NCBI RefSeq assembly: GCF_910592395.1
Contig: NC_088323.1
Coordinates: 3,534,001-3,598,000 of the forward strand
Length of the DNA: 64,000 nucleotides
From: Lineus longissimus
Taxonomy: Eukaryota > Nemertea > Pilidiophora > Heteronemertea > Lineidae
Direction of reading: 5' to 3'
In this document: in pieces, positions 40,765 through 53,768 of the stretch
How positions within the stretch are numbered: the stretch's first letter is position 1
Layout of the letters: every line of letters starts with the position of its first letter
Notes under the pieces: generated by a model
Told to the model about the DNA's origin: nothing
Databases searched by the model: none
Seen by the model: the letters and a program-made list of their open reading frames with translations, nothing else
Made by a program: the position numbers and the translations under genes

Positions 40765-43569
40765 ACACCATAAAAATCATAGTGACTACAGAAAGTTAAT
40801 CAACCCAGAGTTCCCATGCCCCATTAGCATCATTTATTTATAAAGGAAACGGTTAGGGTTAATAAATCATGAAAATTGATTTGGATTGCCTCTTGGATGT
40901 GTGAGGTGCTTATGCTGAGCTCTAATTGGTTTCTTTATTGGGTAAACAAGTTTTTTTCTTAATTAAGTTTCGCCTGGCAATATACTTTATGTCGCGATAT
41001 CGCAAGAGAGGCTCTTTGTCTTGAGGAATTCTCGAGTGTGTACACTCACAACAGCTACCTAATACATTCTAGAAGTTGCATGACCTCACATCGAAAACAG
41101 GAGAAAGAAATCTACGTAGATACATGTACTTTTTTCGAGATATTCGATTCGATTCGATTGTTAGCACATGCTTTGATATTGAAACTTTACGAAAAAAATA
41201 ATGATTCAGTGGTCCTGTCGATATTGTTCCATATGAACTGGGTAACACCCAAAATGTCGGCAAGTTCCATGTGTTATTCAAATGCATGTGATACAATCAC
41301 AATGTCCTACCTATCTACAAAATCATTTTCTATAATCGAGCCTGATAATTGCACAATTATTGCGCAATTCAGAAGACCTACGAAGTTACGATATACCTGT
41401 ATACGCAGTCGTGGACGTTTTTACCAAAAGACAAGGACAAAAAATGTGTTACTTCGAAGGTGATGCGGAGCATCTTTTGAATTCTTAGCTGTTTGATCAG
41501 TTTTTCAAAAAGATTAAATATCCTGAGGCAAAAATCCCTTTCTTCAATCGCCATCTGCTTAGGGTCAAATTCAATCAGATTTGAAGTGTCGTGATAATTA
41601 CGTTCTTCCTTAAGATTGAGCAAAGGTATGGCTGTTGTCACCAGCACCTGTTCCAATTACACCTTTGAGAGTAATTTATTTCAATTATACTTCAGAGAAA
41701 TATATTTAGACATAACCCACAATGAAAAATGCTTTTGTTGCAACGCAAAAAAATTTGGCTGTCGGTTAGACATTCTACATCGAGTGTGAAGTGATAATGG
41801 TAAACTTTCTTCTCAAAGGATAGGAATAAACCTCACAAAGAGTAGCAATGCTTGAAAATACAGAAATAACAGTGATTCTAAGAACTATGGTCAATCCTTC
41901 AAACCTTATTCTTGCCGTCCGTCGTCTGGGTTTTTATCTCAAAGGCATCGGAACGATGAAATCTAACCAAATATCAGGGCACACCGCCGAAAACCACGCC
42001 AGTCGCATTAATGGCAGAGCTGGGGTTTGTAAAACGGAGGCTGAGAGAAGTTTGACATTTTGTGAATTTGGTCGGCGTCAAGTGCCGATTTTTTCAAACA
42101 TGCAAACTTTCAGGAGTCGTTGGATGCAGTGATTTGAAAGACCATCTGAGGATCATGTAGAATATCAGATTGTGAAGGGAAGTACATGTCGTCGATTTCC
42201 GTTTTATAACCAACTTGTTCTCGGTAAATTTTCAATTGTTGCATCCGATTTCGCGGTAATCGACGGGTGTGCGCGCCTCGTGTTACATATACAGCGTGTA
42301 TCATAAACATGATTTCGCTTTTTGTTGCGTCCGCGATCGCGTTTGTGTACATATATTGTGGCTATTTTTAAACATTTCCCTATCCCCGCCGTCCGTTGGA
42401 TGATTCCTAGTCTGAAGGCCGAACCTAAAAATAAAAAGAGGCAGGTCAGTTAAACTTATGTAATCGTTTTAAAGAGGATTCCTATTATAGCCTACAGTCA
42501 ACCCGCTACTACTACTACCGCCCAAGTATCGCTGTACTGGAATGCGTGGGGACATTTTGACATCGTAGCAGCTGTGCTCTGAACTTGCTTTGGAGTGAAT
42601 AATATTGACATTAAATGGCAAACAATTATTAATTCAGACCAAACAAATTTGGTGACTGTTGATATATGGGCTAGTAAAATATGTTTAAATCTTCCCCATT
42701 TCTGACATAAATATTTTTTATACCCAAGGGTACGACAAGGTCATAGCCTTTTGCCATTTGAAGGATAAACATAATAGTGTATGGTATTGTCGTTAAACGA
42801 TGTCAGTATGTCGCAGTTTGTCGCGAAATTAACAATATCCGATGAAAAAAACAAACTAGGTCAGTGATACTTGTTGATCGCGAGAAGAAAAATCACGCTG
42901 TCGCAATGCCTATCACAGCTATTTATGATAGACGTGATAAACGGCGATATTCCCCTAATCACTGTGCCCATCCATAGGCCTATTGCAAATAGGACATAAA
43001 CTGTAACTTGTACGAAGTATAAGCTATCGCCAATAACAACTTGTCGGCAGAAGCGCATCGACTGTTCAACAGTGCGGACGCACATGTGCTTTCGCGATCG
43101 ACGTCAAACAGATCAGGATCGACAGAGTTGACTCTGTCATTGTCTGCTGAATCCATGTTTTTTTATGAACCATAAGGAACTTAAGGAATACTTCATGAGA
43201 TACTTGTGGATAGTTTGATTTACTATAAGAAAAAATACCAATGCCAGTGTTTTTAAAGCTGATGTGTGGTATAATTGTGAATCGTAATTCATCTATTGGA
43301 ATATCAATTTCGTCGTATCGATAAAAGATAACGATTTTTCTGACGATCGGGATACACTAGTGTAAACATTTGTAAGCTTATTCTAATTGCGATTTTTGTG
43401 TTTTCCGAGAACTTCTATAACGAGGTAAGATGTTGAGAATGTGGTGCTTGTGTGTCTCGTGTACCAACTACATGTATACTGTAGCCAGAGAACAGATCTC
43501 AAATACATAATTGAGAAATCTGTCTTTTCTATGATCCGACTCTGAAATAACGTGCCCGCAATGAAGGGA

Positions 43570-44636
43570 GGTAACCGGAAAAACGCCGACCGACCGACCG
43601 ACCGACCGACCGACTGACCGACCGACCTTCCGACCTACCAACCCAAGGAGTTTCGTAGTTGAGTCACAGGTCTCATAAGTCAATGTGATATATCCAATCC
43701 ACGATAGCAGGTCACGTGAAATGAAATTGTAAACAAGCGCACGTGCGCTGGTCAAATGACAACAAATGCATGTTGCGCGTTGCAGTTCATGCATTGCATC
43801 GGTCGAGACACTCGAGTAGAAAAACTACAGCAGGGCCGTATTTAGAGGGGGGGCAGGGGGGGCAGCTGCCCCCCCTGTGCAATAAATGTTGAAAAAAAAA
43901 TTTTCAGACAGTAATAAAAAGACAAACTAATCTTAGCCATAGCTTTACCAGCATGATAGCAGCATATGGATAGCAGATGTTATCAACTCAGGTGCAACCC
44001 TTATAATCTGACCAGTCGAGTGCCCTGACCCTAGTCTTCTATGGTTATACACAATGATGCAACATTAGGTAAAGACTGGCTATGAAAAACTATGAAAATT
44101 AACATTTTCTGTCCAAATGTGGTATTTTCGTAAAATACTTCATAAAAGTGGTCCTTTTTTAGAGTAAAAATACTATTGATTCACACTTCCAAATGCCAGG
44201 AAAATGCCATTTCAGACCTTTTATTTTCAAATTTTTCTGGGGGAGGGCCCCCAGACCCCCCCCGTTCGGATGCGCCTGTGGCGCATGCAGATCGCCTTCG
44301 GCGATCTATCCCACTGCCCCCCCTGGACAAAAAAGTTAAATACGGCCCTGTACAGTGCATAGATTAGGCCCAAATCATGTTTTTATATCCACCGACCATG
44401 TAGACAAAGCATATCTTTAGAGTATCGTTATCAGTTCCTTACCGCGTGGGCTCGTTTTCCCGGTATAATTGACTGGAGATGCTGCTGTCAGACACGTCGG
44501 ACTCCATCACGTCCATTGCGCTGGGCACTACACAGATACATGTGCTATAGAGAAGCGAAAGGGATACTGCACTATGACGGTAGGTTGGCAGGTCAGTCGG
44601 TCGGTCGGTCGGTCGGTCGGCGTTTTTCCGGTTACC
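43570..44636. mobile_element. Non-autonomous Mutator-like DNA transposon with 9-bp target-site duplication
   Basis: The two ends are inverted repeats beginning GGTAACCGGAAAAACGCC followed by a GACC-repeat block. The left arm is about 43570-43644 and the right arm 44579-44636. The 9-mer ATGAAGGGA is present directly outside both ends, at 43561-43569 and 44637-44645, in the same orientation. A 9-bp duplication with long terminal inverted repeats fits Mutator-like elements. No transposase frame is present. A second element (43831-44350) is nested inside, so the original element was about 540 bases. Confidence 0.8.
43831..44350. mobile_element. Nested short DNA transposon with CAGGGCCGTATTTA ends
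   Basis: The element starts CAGGGCCGTATTTA and ends with the inverted complement TAAATACGGCCCTG. Directly outside, TACAG occurs on both sides (43826-43830 and 44351-44355), a 5-bp target-site duplication. Next to each end lie G/C tracts; on the left these form a palindrome around GGGCAGCTGCCC. No coding capacity is seen. The superfamily is uncertain: the ends resemble hAT-type miniature elements, but those make 8-bp duplications. Confidence 0.75.
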
Positions 44637-44645
44637 ATGAAGGGA

Positions 44646-47600
44646 CGTATTAACTCTAAAGGATCAGTATTCAAAAGACGGTCCAGCGGGCCAATACAAC
44701 AGCACCAGTCTCGTGTGGTTTACAGTACAGACTGTGCGTCGGCGTGTTCGACGCGATTCACGTAATGTGTTGCCTGAGCTGAAACACGATACACCAATTA
44801 AAAGTATTCTTCAGGCGTCACAACGTCTTCACTGGTTGTCATTGCTCATGCTTCATCAAGTGTATTATGCATATTCGACGGGCGATGATTCACTGGCTTC
44901 CTACGCGTCCAGTCCCCGAAACATTCATGACATGTACCCGATGCTTTCCTGACTGGAAACCAACGGGATGTACCGGGAAGCCCGGGGATAACTCAATCAA
45001 AAGCAAAACATGTTTTGTATTTTCGTTTAAAGGACCATTGAGCGAGTGCGGATAATTACCAAGCTGTCGGATTCAGGTTCTCAGTCACCTCCAGTCTAAA
45101 GTAGTAGTTTACATCATCAGATTGCTCTTAATTTATTCAACCCAGAAGTAGTTCGTTTTGTTTTTGTTCCTAGAAGGAATAACTCAAAACTCCTACCTCT
45201 GATACGACGATCATGGCAATGAAGTATTTAGCGTTGTGGTGTAGGGGTTGACCGAATATCCGATCTCGAATGCACTCGGGATGCGCAAATGGTTTGCCTC
45301 GCCATGAATTGTGCTGAAAAAACGAATAATTCGTTTTCCTACCAACTGAAAATTGAACCAAAGCAAAAAACAAACATATCGTTGGGGATCCACGGTTGCG
45401 TTCCTGGCTCTTTATTCCGCCAGTTCAGCTGGCAAATCGGTAATTATTCAATTTAATTAGTGCTCCCTAGTCTTTAATTCAATCCTTTGGCAGTGTCAAT
45501 AGAAAAGTCGATATTTGAACAACAGCCTTTTATCAGAAATGATCGAGACACCTTTCCCATCCGCAATTAGACATGATAGAACTCAATTAGAGACATCACT
45601 TTAACCTGAAGGTTTAAGGCATTCCTTTATAGATGACTGAACCTGTCTTCTCTCATTCGGAGCATCTTGTGATTGAATTGGGGATGTAATGGTTTTAACA
45701 CTTGATTTTGTTTCACAGAGTTGGGAAGTTACGGAGCGAGGCTGGATGTGGATCGTTATCAATACTGTACAGACTGGGGCGAAACAGTGAGCAATCCTTA
45801 AGCTGGTCTTTTAAACCGTGGGAGGTTTTCTCTAATACTGAGCAATAGGAATTAAAAAAGGAAAATGCAGCATTGCTTCCCCCACCTCCTCAGGCGACGA
45901 GTTGCAGTTGTCTAGCTCCTGGATGAGTGGTTTAAACACGGCTGCAATGCAACGTGTGCATTACAGTTTGAATCTCATTTCGTATCTGATCCTTTAATTA
46001 TCAAGCAATTCCTATCACAACTTCGCGTTGCCGTCATCTGATATATACATAACCGAAGTATTTTAAGTCTTCTCTGCTAATTGGTTATTGTTACACGAAT
46101 AGGCGAGTAAAATATTTATATACACGGCTGGATTTTATGTCATTTATTGCAAGAAGCCGCAGTACAAGGGTGATGTTAGATAAGTGTATTGTGATGTGTC
46201 AATGGACGTATCTAAAAAAAACTTCGATAGTGTCTTGTGCCTGCTGTTGCATGTTACAGACATGTCAGACAATAGATTTTACTAGGACTCTCCTTTTTTA
46301 TGTGACTGTAATGCACCGGTCATGGCAGTTGTTTAAGGCAGTCGAAGTCCATCACTTGCGAAAGGCGAACGTGTCTTGTCCAACGCAAAAAAATCCTATC
46401 ACGTTTTTGCTGTTAGGTCGTCAGCATTTCAATTTTTCATCTTCGATTTGATTGACCGACTGAGAAATACAATGCATGATCCTCAGTCACCGTTAAGATT
46501 TTACCTCGAATGCTAAGGAGGGACCACCACTCTACATAAAACATAACTCCCCCGAGTCCACCGCTGATTGTCTCTTGTGTATAATTCCATCATGCCAAAT
46601 TAATCACACAGAAGACAACGACTCTTGCCATTCCTTTGACTATATCATTGCATTTTCCATCAAAGTAATCGGACCTCTCTGCGTGTAATTAGACGTTGAC
46701 AAAGCACTCGAATGGGCTTGGCCATGGGAAATCAAGAACTATCTTCACAACAAGGTCACTCTATGAGTAATATTTGGGCAAGGTATGCACTACTTGACAT
46801 GCTTGCTCGAAGCTTGGAGCCATAAGAAGATGGATCTCCGCCCGGCTTATTTAATGTTGTCCTCGGCAGAATTATCTCCTGCTTGGAATACAGACTACCA
46901 CAGCGAAGTTTGCATTTTACCAATAAAATATGACGTTGCTTACATTCCGTTACACATAATAGTCCTCAAAGCGATCCAGCAGACTAATTTCTATCACATC
47001 TATTCTGCAGCCGCTTTTGCGGAATTGACAGCAAATAGAAAGGAAATATTGCAGAACAGCTGACTGGTCTGAGTGGATTGATCAATTTTTATCCCATTCA
47101 TCCAGAAGTTGCTTTACATCCTTTTACACTGACATGAACATGCGCAATAAATTCGAGATTAAAGGACTTGAAGTTTTTTTTGTCAGTGCTTACTGCAGTT
47201 TGTTGACGCGTGCCGCAAAAATATCACGAGGCAAGAAAATGCACTAGAGGTGTTGCTATCACTTGACCAATCAAAAAACACAACCTCATAGTGTACACTT
47301 CTCGACATCAGGGCTCCCACCACTTTCTGACAGAATGAAATATAATTACAATAATTATAATGGACGTGTGGAGTGATAACTGTACCGTCAAATTTGAAGA
47401 CTAGGGTTACTTTGAACACCCGGTCGAATATGAGCAATACAAAGCCTTCCGTAAATGTATAATTTTAACGGATAAACTCGATCTGCAGTAGCGTTTGACG
47501 GAAATCTTACCTAAAAACTGATCGACATGTTTACACGTGTAGAAAAAAGGCAAGTTGTATCATAACTCCGCTTCAGAACCTCATCGGTTCGGTATACAGC

Positions 47601-50600
47601 TAAATATGAAATTTGCAACGGGAAGCCTCATTGAGAGTAAATTTCCAATAACTTTCCAGCCGCCGCAGTGAGGGGCAACCACGCTGTAGCATCTGGTTAC
47701 AGGAAAATACGATGCAGTGATTGGTTTGTTTGGCACATGTGGCAACGGCGTTCGTGAAGAGTTCGTGAGATTCAACACACTTCTTAGGCGGTCAGGTGTT
47801 TTATTGACTTTTATTCCTTTTGATCGAATTAAACGCAAAATTTCTAAGCGGATTTTTGAATCGAGGAATTTTACGGATAGCTATATCATGGATGCCCAGC
47901 ATGCTATAGGTGCGGTGCGTCACTGGAATATTAAGCCTTGCTTAGTCGTTCATTGATTGATCAGTATTCGCCCGGTGAAGTATCATTCAGTTTTCATAGG
48001 AGTCTGGCGACTTCTGCAGGTGCTATGTTCATTACCAACGACCTAAACATCATATTTCATAGCCAGTCATAACGGGTAACGCGTGGATTAACGTAGTATT
48101 TTGAAACGGGACTATATTGTCGAGGGGTACGTATTTTGCATTTCCATAAATTATCACCTCTCTGACACGTTTACAACATGCCACAGATTTGCTGCCCGTT
48201 CTGACAGTAGTTCCGTTGTTTGAGTATAACTTCTGATTAAATCTTTTTTTTTTGGGGGGGGTGGTCCCTCATCCTTGTGTGTGCTGCAGGAGACATCATT
48301 TCTTTAGTTCGTTGTACGGACGTATTTCCGTTTTGAACTGTGTCGATTCTAACGTCTACCTACAATAAGAAGCAAGAAACTCAAGGCATCGCCCCCGCCC
48401 TGATTTGACATGTTTAATGAAAGGTTTCGGATGAGAAAAATGTTTTTCTTGTTTTACTTGACCCTAGAAGAACTGAGCTGCTGGCGTAAATCGTATAACA
48501 AGTGATATCGCAGCGACGTGCGATGCCTACACTGCAGAAATTTGCTCCACTTGATAAATATTCTCCTCCGTTATTTTAGATCACACATTAACTGGAGCAT
48601 CTGATTTTATTTTATGTCTGAAACCCCTGTTTGTACCTCTAGGCAATTTTGTAAATCAAACTGGTTTAATTCAGTTGGGTTGAACTTAATTGGCAGATGT
48701 CATTGATAATAGTAACAATTTATTATGCGATATTACCAGGACGGTTTGAAATGAAATCGTTGAGAGATGTAAGGTTTGTCAGGTATGGCCCGTGATCGCA
48801 ACAGGTGGTTAGTGTCGGTTGCTTCACGTTCCTCGGTTTCGTTTCATCCCCTGGTGTGTTACCAGAGAAATGTTATACAGTCATACTTATGATCGAGCCA
48901 GGCTAAAATTACTAAAAGGGTGTCTGCAGACCGTATCAGATGAAGTTATGCAAGTTGCCGAAAGGGGTTTCTCCTATCTTGCAGCAGTACAGTTTCACGC
49001 TTGTACGAGAAATATGTGTATTTCACTGCATCAAATACGACAAAGTTACAGTAGAGTGTTTATTGCTCACATTTAACTATCAAATCGATCCTCTCTCTCC
49101 TGTATGTCCTAGTTCCCTTTAAACTTGCGTTTGGGTGATTTATGCCTTCTCATCGAGGCCTTCTGTGACGTACGCTAGCGGCATGCAAGGTGCCTCATTC
49201 GGTCACGATTTGTATTGATCTGGTAATATATCATCCTAATAGCCTAATCCACAATCTCAATAAACAGAGCGGTGTTGGTGCTATGTATAATCTAGTTCCT
49301 TGGATCGGATCATGAGTCCTTTTCTGAATATTCATGCCCAGCCGCACTACTAGATTTTCATTTTTACACGTGTCATTTGATTCAACATGTTCAGTTGGAA
49401 TTGTCAGTACAATCAGCGACACCAAGTTCTCATGACGTTAAAGCTCTGACCCGTAGCGGCCAATCATGCCCCGAATTAATGATTGCCTGGTCCTTCCATA
49501 AAACTAGAATATTGGCGATATTGTCTGCTCTTCTTGTTTCCGACAACAAATCATGACACTGAGGACTCTAACCAACGCATAAGTACCACTTGATGCGCAC
49601 GCGAAGCCTTGTAAAATATCTTTTAACTGCGTTTGTGGCTTGTAACTGTGTTCGCAAGCGAAACTTCTATCGTCTAGAAAACTCTAAACCACACAACACA
49701 ATCATATTGTCAATGTCTGGTAGAAATGATTATTAGTCTATAAGATGCAACCCAGGTATGGCTGGCACATGGCAGAGCATGACCAAACGTAATAATAAAC
49801 TCGGAATGAGTATCTAATTATTTTATGTATATTATTGCATAACCCAATAGCATCAAAAATAAATGGAAGATAATGATTATGCTATAACGACGGAGTCAAC
49901 TTCATGGTTGATATCTTATCCCCAGAGGTCAGAAACCCGTCACGTACACACTCTGGAAAACATCACGGAGCAATCCTCTTAAAATCATGTTAATGGCTTC
50001 TTTCTGTGAGCGATCGAAACTTTTTTCATTGAATCAATTTATATTGACATTCTGGCTGATATATGGCATTGACTTATAATTCAAACATGATTCTACTAAA
50101 ATCAGTTTATTGAATCTCCAATATTTCTTGTATTATCACATGTCGTTAGCCATCCCAAAGCAGATACCGCCGTGTTTAAGACTAAAATTTGATTCTGGGG
50201 TACCACTATATCAGATATAAAATGCATGTTAGTTCTTGTCTTCGCCGTGTAGAAATAGCCATCTGAGCAGTTATTCTGATACTGTGTAAGTCATGTTAGC
50301 AAGTTAATGTACTGAGGACTGTCCACCTGTTCTGAAATCAAGTCATCCTGATAGCAATTTTGTTTCTGCCTAATGCTAGGGATAGAAGATAACTGATATA
50401 TTTGAACGGAGTTTTTCTTGTCTTAGATACATGTAGGCTATACCAGTAATTTTTTTATTCCGCAATACAACAGCTCGTTCCACAAATGCGTCACCTTCAA
50501 TACATTTTTTATTAGTATGTGATACATTTTCATTAGCTTCGACAAGCGAATGACCCAATTGAATCTGTAAACAACGCTACTTCCTGATTCGGTTGCTTTT

Positions 50601-52568
50601 CCAAATACACAAACATCGCACACTGATGTAAGAAAATGCACTTGTCAATTTGTGATTTAAGAAAATACACTTGTTTAATTGTCTTTTCGGCAGCTGAATG
50701 TTCTTCATCAATTAACAGCCTTAGTATTTTCGGCAATAGCTTCTTTGACGAAATTGTCCACCGGTACGATCATATGTTTTCTTCTTAGTTTGTGATACAT
50801 GATTAGTTAGCGATACATTTTCATTAGCATCAGACAGGGCTCAGTATATCAACCTCTGTTGTTTCTACAAATGCACCAAAAAACTCGCTCGACAACATAA
50901 GAAAGCACATATAATGTATCAATTAGGGAGATGACAGATTGGTTTGGTTGCCGTTGATGTTGGGTAAAAACATTATTTCGAGGAACATCTTGATCCGTGT
51001 CTAGATCTCTAAATTATTTAGTTAGCGGCGTGAGATTTTTGTCATGGCCTTCCAGCATACTCGTCCCCAATAAAGATAGCGCACAGTGCCACGTGTATCA
51101 AGCTCCTTTAGTACTAAAACTATCAATAACACTAAGTCTGACGATATTTTCGTGCCCCGAATTGACCCCCGACAGCTTATAGAGCTTCCCATCAATTGGA
51201 CCATTGGACATTCTGGTCACATACTGGAGTCAATCATTGGCAAGAATTCGCATAATTCCGAAAGATGATACCGTCTGAGCGCCGTTATTGCCATTTTGGT
51301 GGCAGCTAAACAAATATATCGTTTGCGTCAATTGGAATTATTTCATACCTCTCTATTCTCGGTAGGCGTACACGATCAGAAGTTACATTAAGCCTAAACG
51401 ACAATATTGTATGCTCACTTAACGCTACCACTAATTTCTATCCGCATCAATAATAGACCATCTTACGAACAGTTGTCAAGTGGCCATGCTGACTCTGATT
51501 CTATAAGCCAAATTAATGACTCTAGAAAGTTAGTGTAATCCGGGCGTTTTGTCTGATACCAATGTCGTTTTGTCGTTGTGAGACTGGTAATTTTGCTCCA
51601 TTCATGAAGATGGCGTCAACGTAGAAATGCGTTCAGTGTGTTCAGGGTAGCAAACAGATGCTTACTGATATTCCCAACAGTCTCTTAGTGTACATAAAGG
51701 AATGGTTGGCTTACATTGAGACGATTTAGGTCTATAACTTCAGTGTATTTGGTGCCGAACCTAAGTCGATATGTTGATTTCGATCCGTATTTTGAGATGG
51801 TGTCAACATGCATACGAAATGCTCATACACATTTATCAATGTTGGGAACATCAATTCATATCTATGTGTATTCAAAGTGTTCCGTCTCAGGAAAACCAAC
51901 AACATTGACTTACAATGCGTATTATGCCACGTAAATCACCACACACAGAAATCACTGAAAATCAGAAGTCACTGCAATATATGTTCTTTATTGACCCAAT
52001 CGCTCGTTTCTATACTTGACAAAAGATACTCCATCTTGAGGTGTTTGTGCCATGATGATATCTTTTGGCGAAATTATTCGGAATAGTCAGTCTTTGACCT
52101 CCCCGTTTCAATTGAAACAAAATATCTTAATTAGTGCAGTAAGCGTAATCATACACTCCATTATTTGCAGTCTTGTTAGAGCAAGCTTAAAGGAAACATA
52201 AGATGAAGGTACCTATCGATTGAGTTCTGTTTGTCTAACTATACTCCGATATCATTGCCTTGAATATCTGTGAAATTTGACCCATCTTTGTCGACAGGTT
52301 GTTGCAAAGAACCATTTGCATGGCCCGTTTTCCGGATTTGATATTTCTTCCTTTACAAGACACAATAAAAGGTAAACGCTTTTAAGAGATAACTACGTGT
52401 GTCCGCGACATATACAGCATACTTCAGGCAAGAATTGATCTTATATATCAAAACTTGACTTTATATTTCAAAACTTGACAAATTCGAACTTTGACTTCGA
52501 AATTCAAAACTCGAATACCAGAAAACAACCGAATTAAACAATGTGCATTTGCATAATTCCAGGTAGTC
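44646..52568. other. Gene desert, right part
   Basis: No gene can be supported. One short frame near 44760-44900 faintly resembles the tail of non-LTR reverse transcriptases (LHWL), and one exon-like frame occurs at 47703-47956 (separate entry). A T/G run lies near 48245-48260. The remainder is unremarkable AT-rich DNA. Confidence 0.5.
47703..47956 (+). other. Weak candidate exon with a GLFGTCGNG motif
   Basis: After a possible acceptor (TCTGGTTACAG, ending near 47702) an open frame reads KYDAVIGLFGTCGNGVREEF and continues about 85 residues to a stop after NIKPCLVVH. A hydrophobic strand followed by GTCGNG, then an arginine and a GVLLTFIPFD segment, faintly recalls nucleoside 2-deoxyribosyltransferase-like folds. 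The match is by eye only and no upstream exon was found. Confidence 0.2.
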
Positions 52569-52743
52569 ATGATGACTGAAAGTGGAGACAGCACGGTGGG
52601 GGAACAACCAGGATATACGAGTGCCTCCCCACCGACCTTCACCGCCCAATATTCGGCTGATGAACTCTTGGCGATGATCAAGCAGGACAAAGGCACGTAC
52701 TGCGCGTATAACTTCACTTTCGTCCACCCGTACCCTTCAACAG
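52569..52743 (+). CDS. Probable first coding exon of an unknown gene
   Basis: The exon opens with two adjacent ATGs just after an AG acceptor (CATAATTCCAG, ending 52562) and closes at CAACAG/GTAGGT, phase 1. It encodes about 58 residues: an acidic, Ser/Thr-rich N-terminus, then SADELLAMIKQDKGTYCAYN, then FTFVHPYPST. There is no signal peptide. Third-position GC is higher than in the flanks, which supports coding. No following exon could be found before 64000, so the rest of the gene lies beyond a long intron or outside the window. The function is unknown; the N-terminus of a membrane or nuclear protein are both possible. Confidence 0.45.
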
Positions 52744-53768
52744 GTAGGTCACCTTTTGTTCGTTTATAAAAAGTCGAGAGTGTAAAGGTTGAAAACGCCC
52801 CCTGGAAAACGTATCTGTTCAGGTATGCCTTGTCCTAGTTGGTTCAATGTTAGCTGATTGACTAGTAGGTCAAATAGTCTCAGAGATGCGAGGTTTTTTA
52901 AACAGCTAGTTTGACACGGCGATCGCTATATCTTAAGGTAGGTGAAATAATGTATCCGAAAATATTACTTCAGTTATTGACCGAAGAATAAAATATCCCC
53001 TTTCGATCACCCCCTTATAAACATTTATAAATATTTTCAAAACAAGCTGATTTGTTTGTCTAACTACGTAGCACCCCTGGCGAAAGATTAGAATACGCGT
53101 GGCTAGCGTAATTTCTAAAATCGCAGTGAAACCCTCTTCCAATCCTGACGTGAAGGGTATATAGTTTGCATTCTCTGAAAGTTCCATCCGTCTAAAATGA
53201 CTGAGTGTGTGAAGGTGGTCCGTCGAAAGCATTTTACTTTGAGGGAATGAAGAGAGCAATTGTGATTTGACCCCACCATTGCACTCTGTCTTAATGATTG
53301 AACCTAATAATTCATAAGCACAGCTCTGTCTAAGAAACACCGATGAAATGATTGATAAAAATCGAAGAAGCTATTAAATATTGTGTAAGATATATATGAT
53401 TTTGTATGTATTGGTTACGTTAATCAATAATTATGTTATGCCAGTGAGTCGGTCTTTGTAGTGTTTGGTTGAGGCTGCATGTAGCTAAGCAGCCGTGTCC
53501 GAGCGTTGCCCTATGACTGTTGGTTCACCGGAGACGCTGAAACGAAAGGCGACATGAAAATGTAACACTTGTCAACTAGATCTCAATTGTCTGTCATGTT
53601 CGGTTGGTCAAGTGTCTGCAGTTTCTGGATAGCTTGACAAATTGAGTGATACTTGCTAATGCTCCTTAGAGTGTTTGTTCATTTGGCGACTGACGGCTAT
53701 AGGATAAGCGAAGACATTACTTGCTGTAAGTTGTACTTTTTCTGATAGACTGTAACATTTATAATACA
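52744..53768. other. Non-coding stretch before the LRR cluster
   Basis: It is either the first part of the intron following the exon at 52569 or intergenic DNA. A 135-codon frame on the minus strand (52933-53340) has no motifs and is judged fortuitous. The last few hundred bases are the 5' flank of the first LRR gene. Confidence 0.5.

Larger units (their letters stand above)
29285..43560. other. Gene desert, left part
   Basis: No gene can be supported. Open frames stay below about 145 codons, and none shows a family motif together with splice sites. Contents seen are GT and ACC microsatellites, a G run near 34870, a 39-bp tandem repeat at 40687, and one weak exon candidate at 38241 (all but the G run listed separately). 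Regulatory elements of neighbouring genes could lie here but cannot be recognised without a comparison genome. Confidence 0.5.

Noticed and set aside
43588-43625. GACC array as a simple microsatellite, and a CRISPR-like array
   Set aside because: The array has no spacers. It is explained as part of a transposon terminal inverted repeat.
44713-44952. Possible tail of a non-LTR reverse transcriptase
   Set aside because: Only a short LHWL-like match in a 79-codon frame; too weak to call.
52933-53340. 135-codon minus-strand frame
   Set aside because: No motif, no upstream acceptor and AT-rich codon use like the surrounding non-coding DNA.
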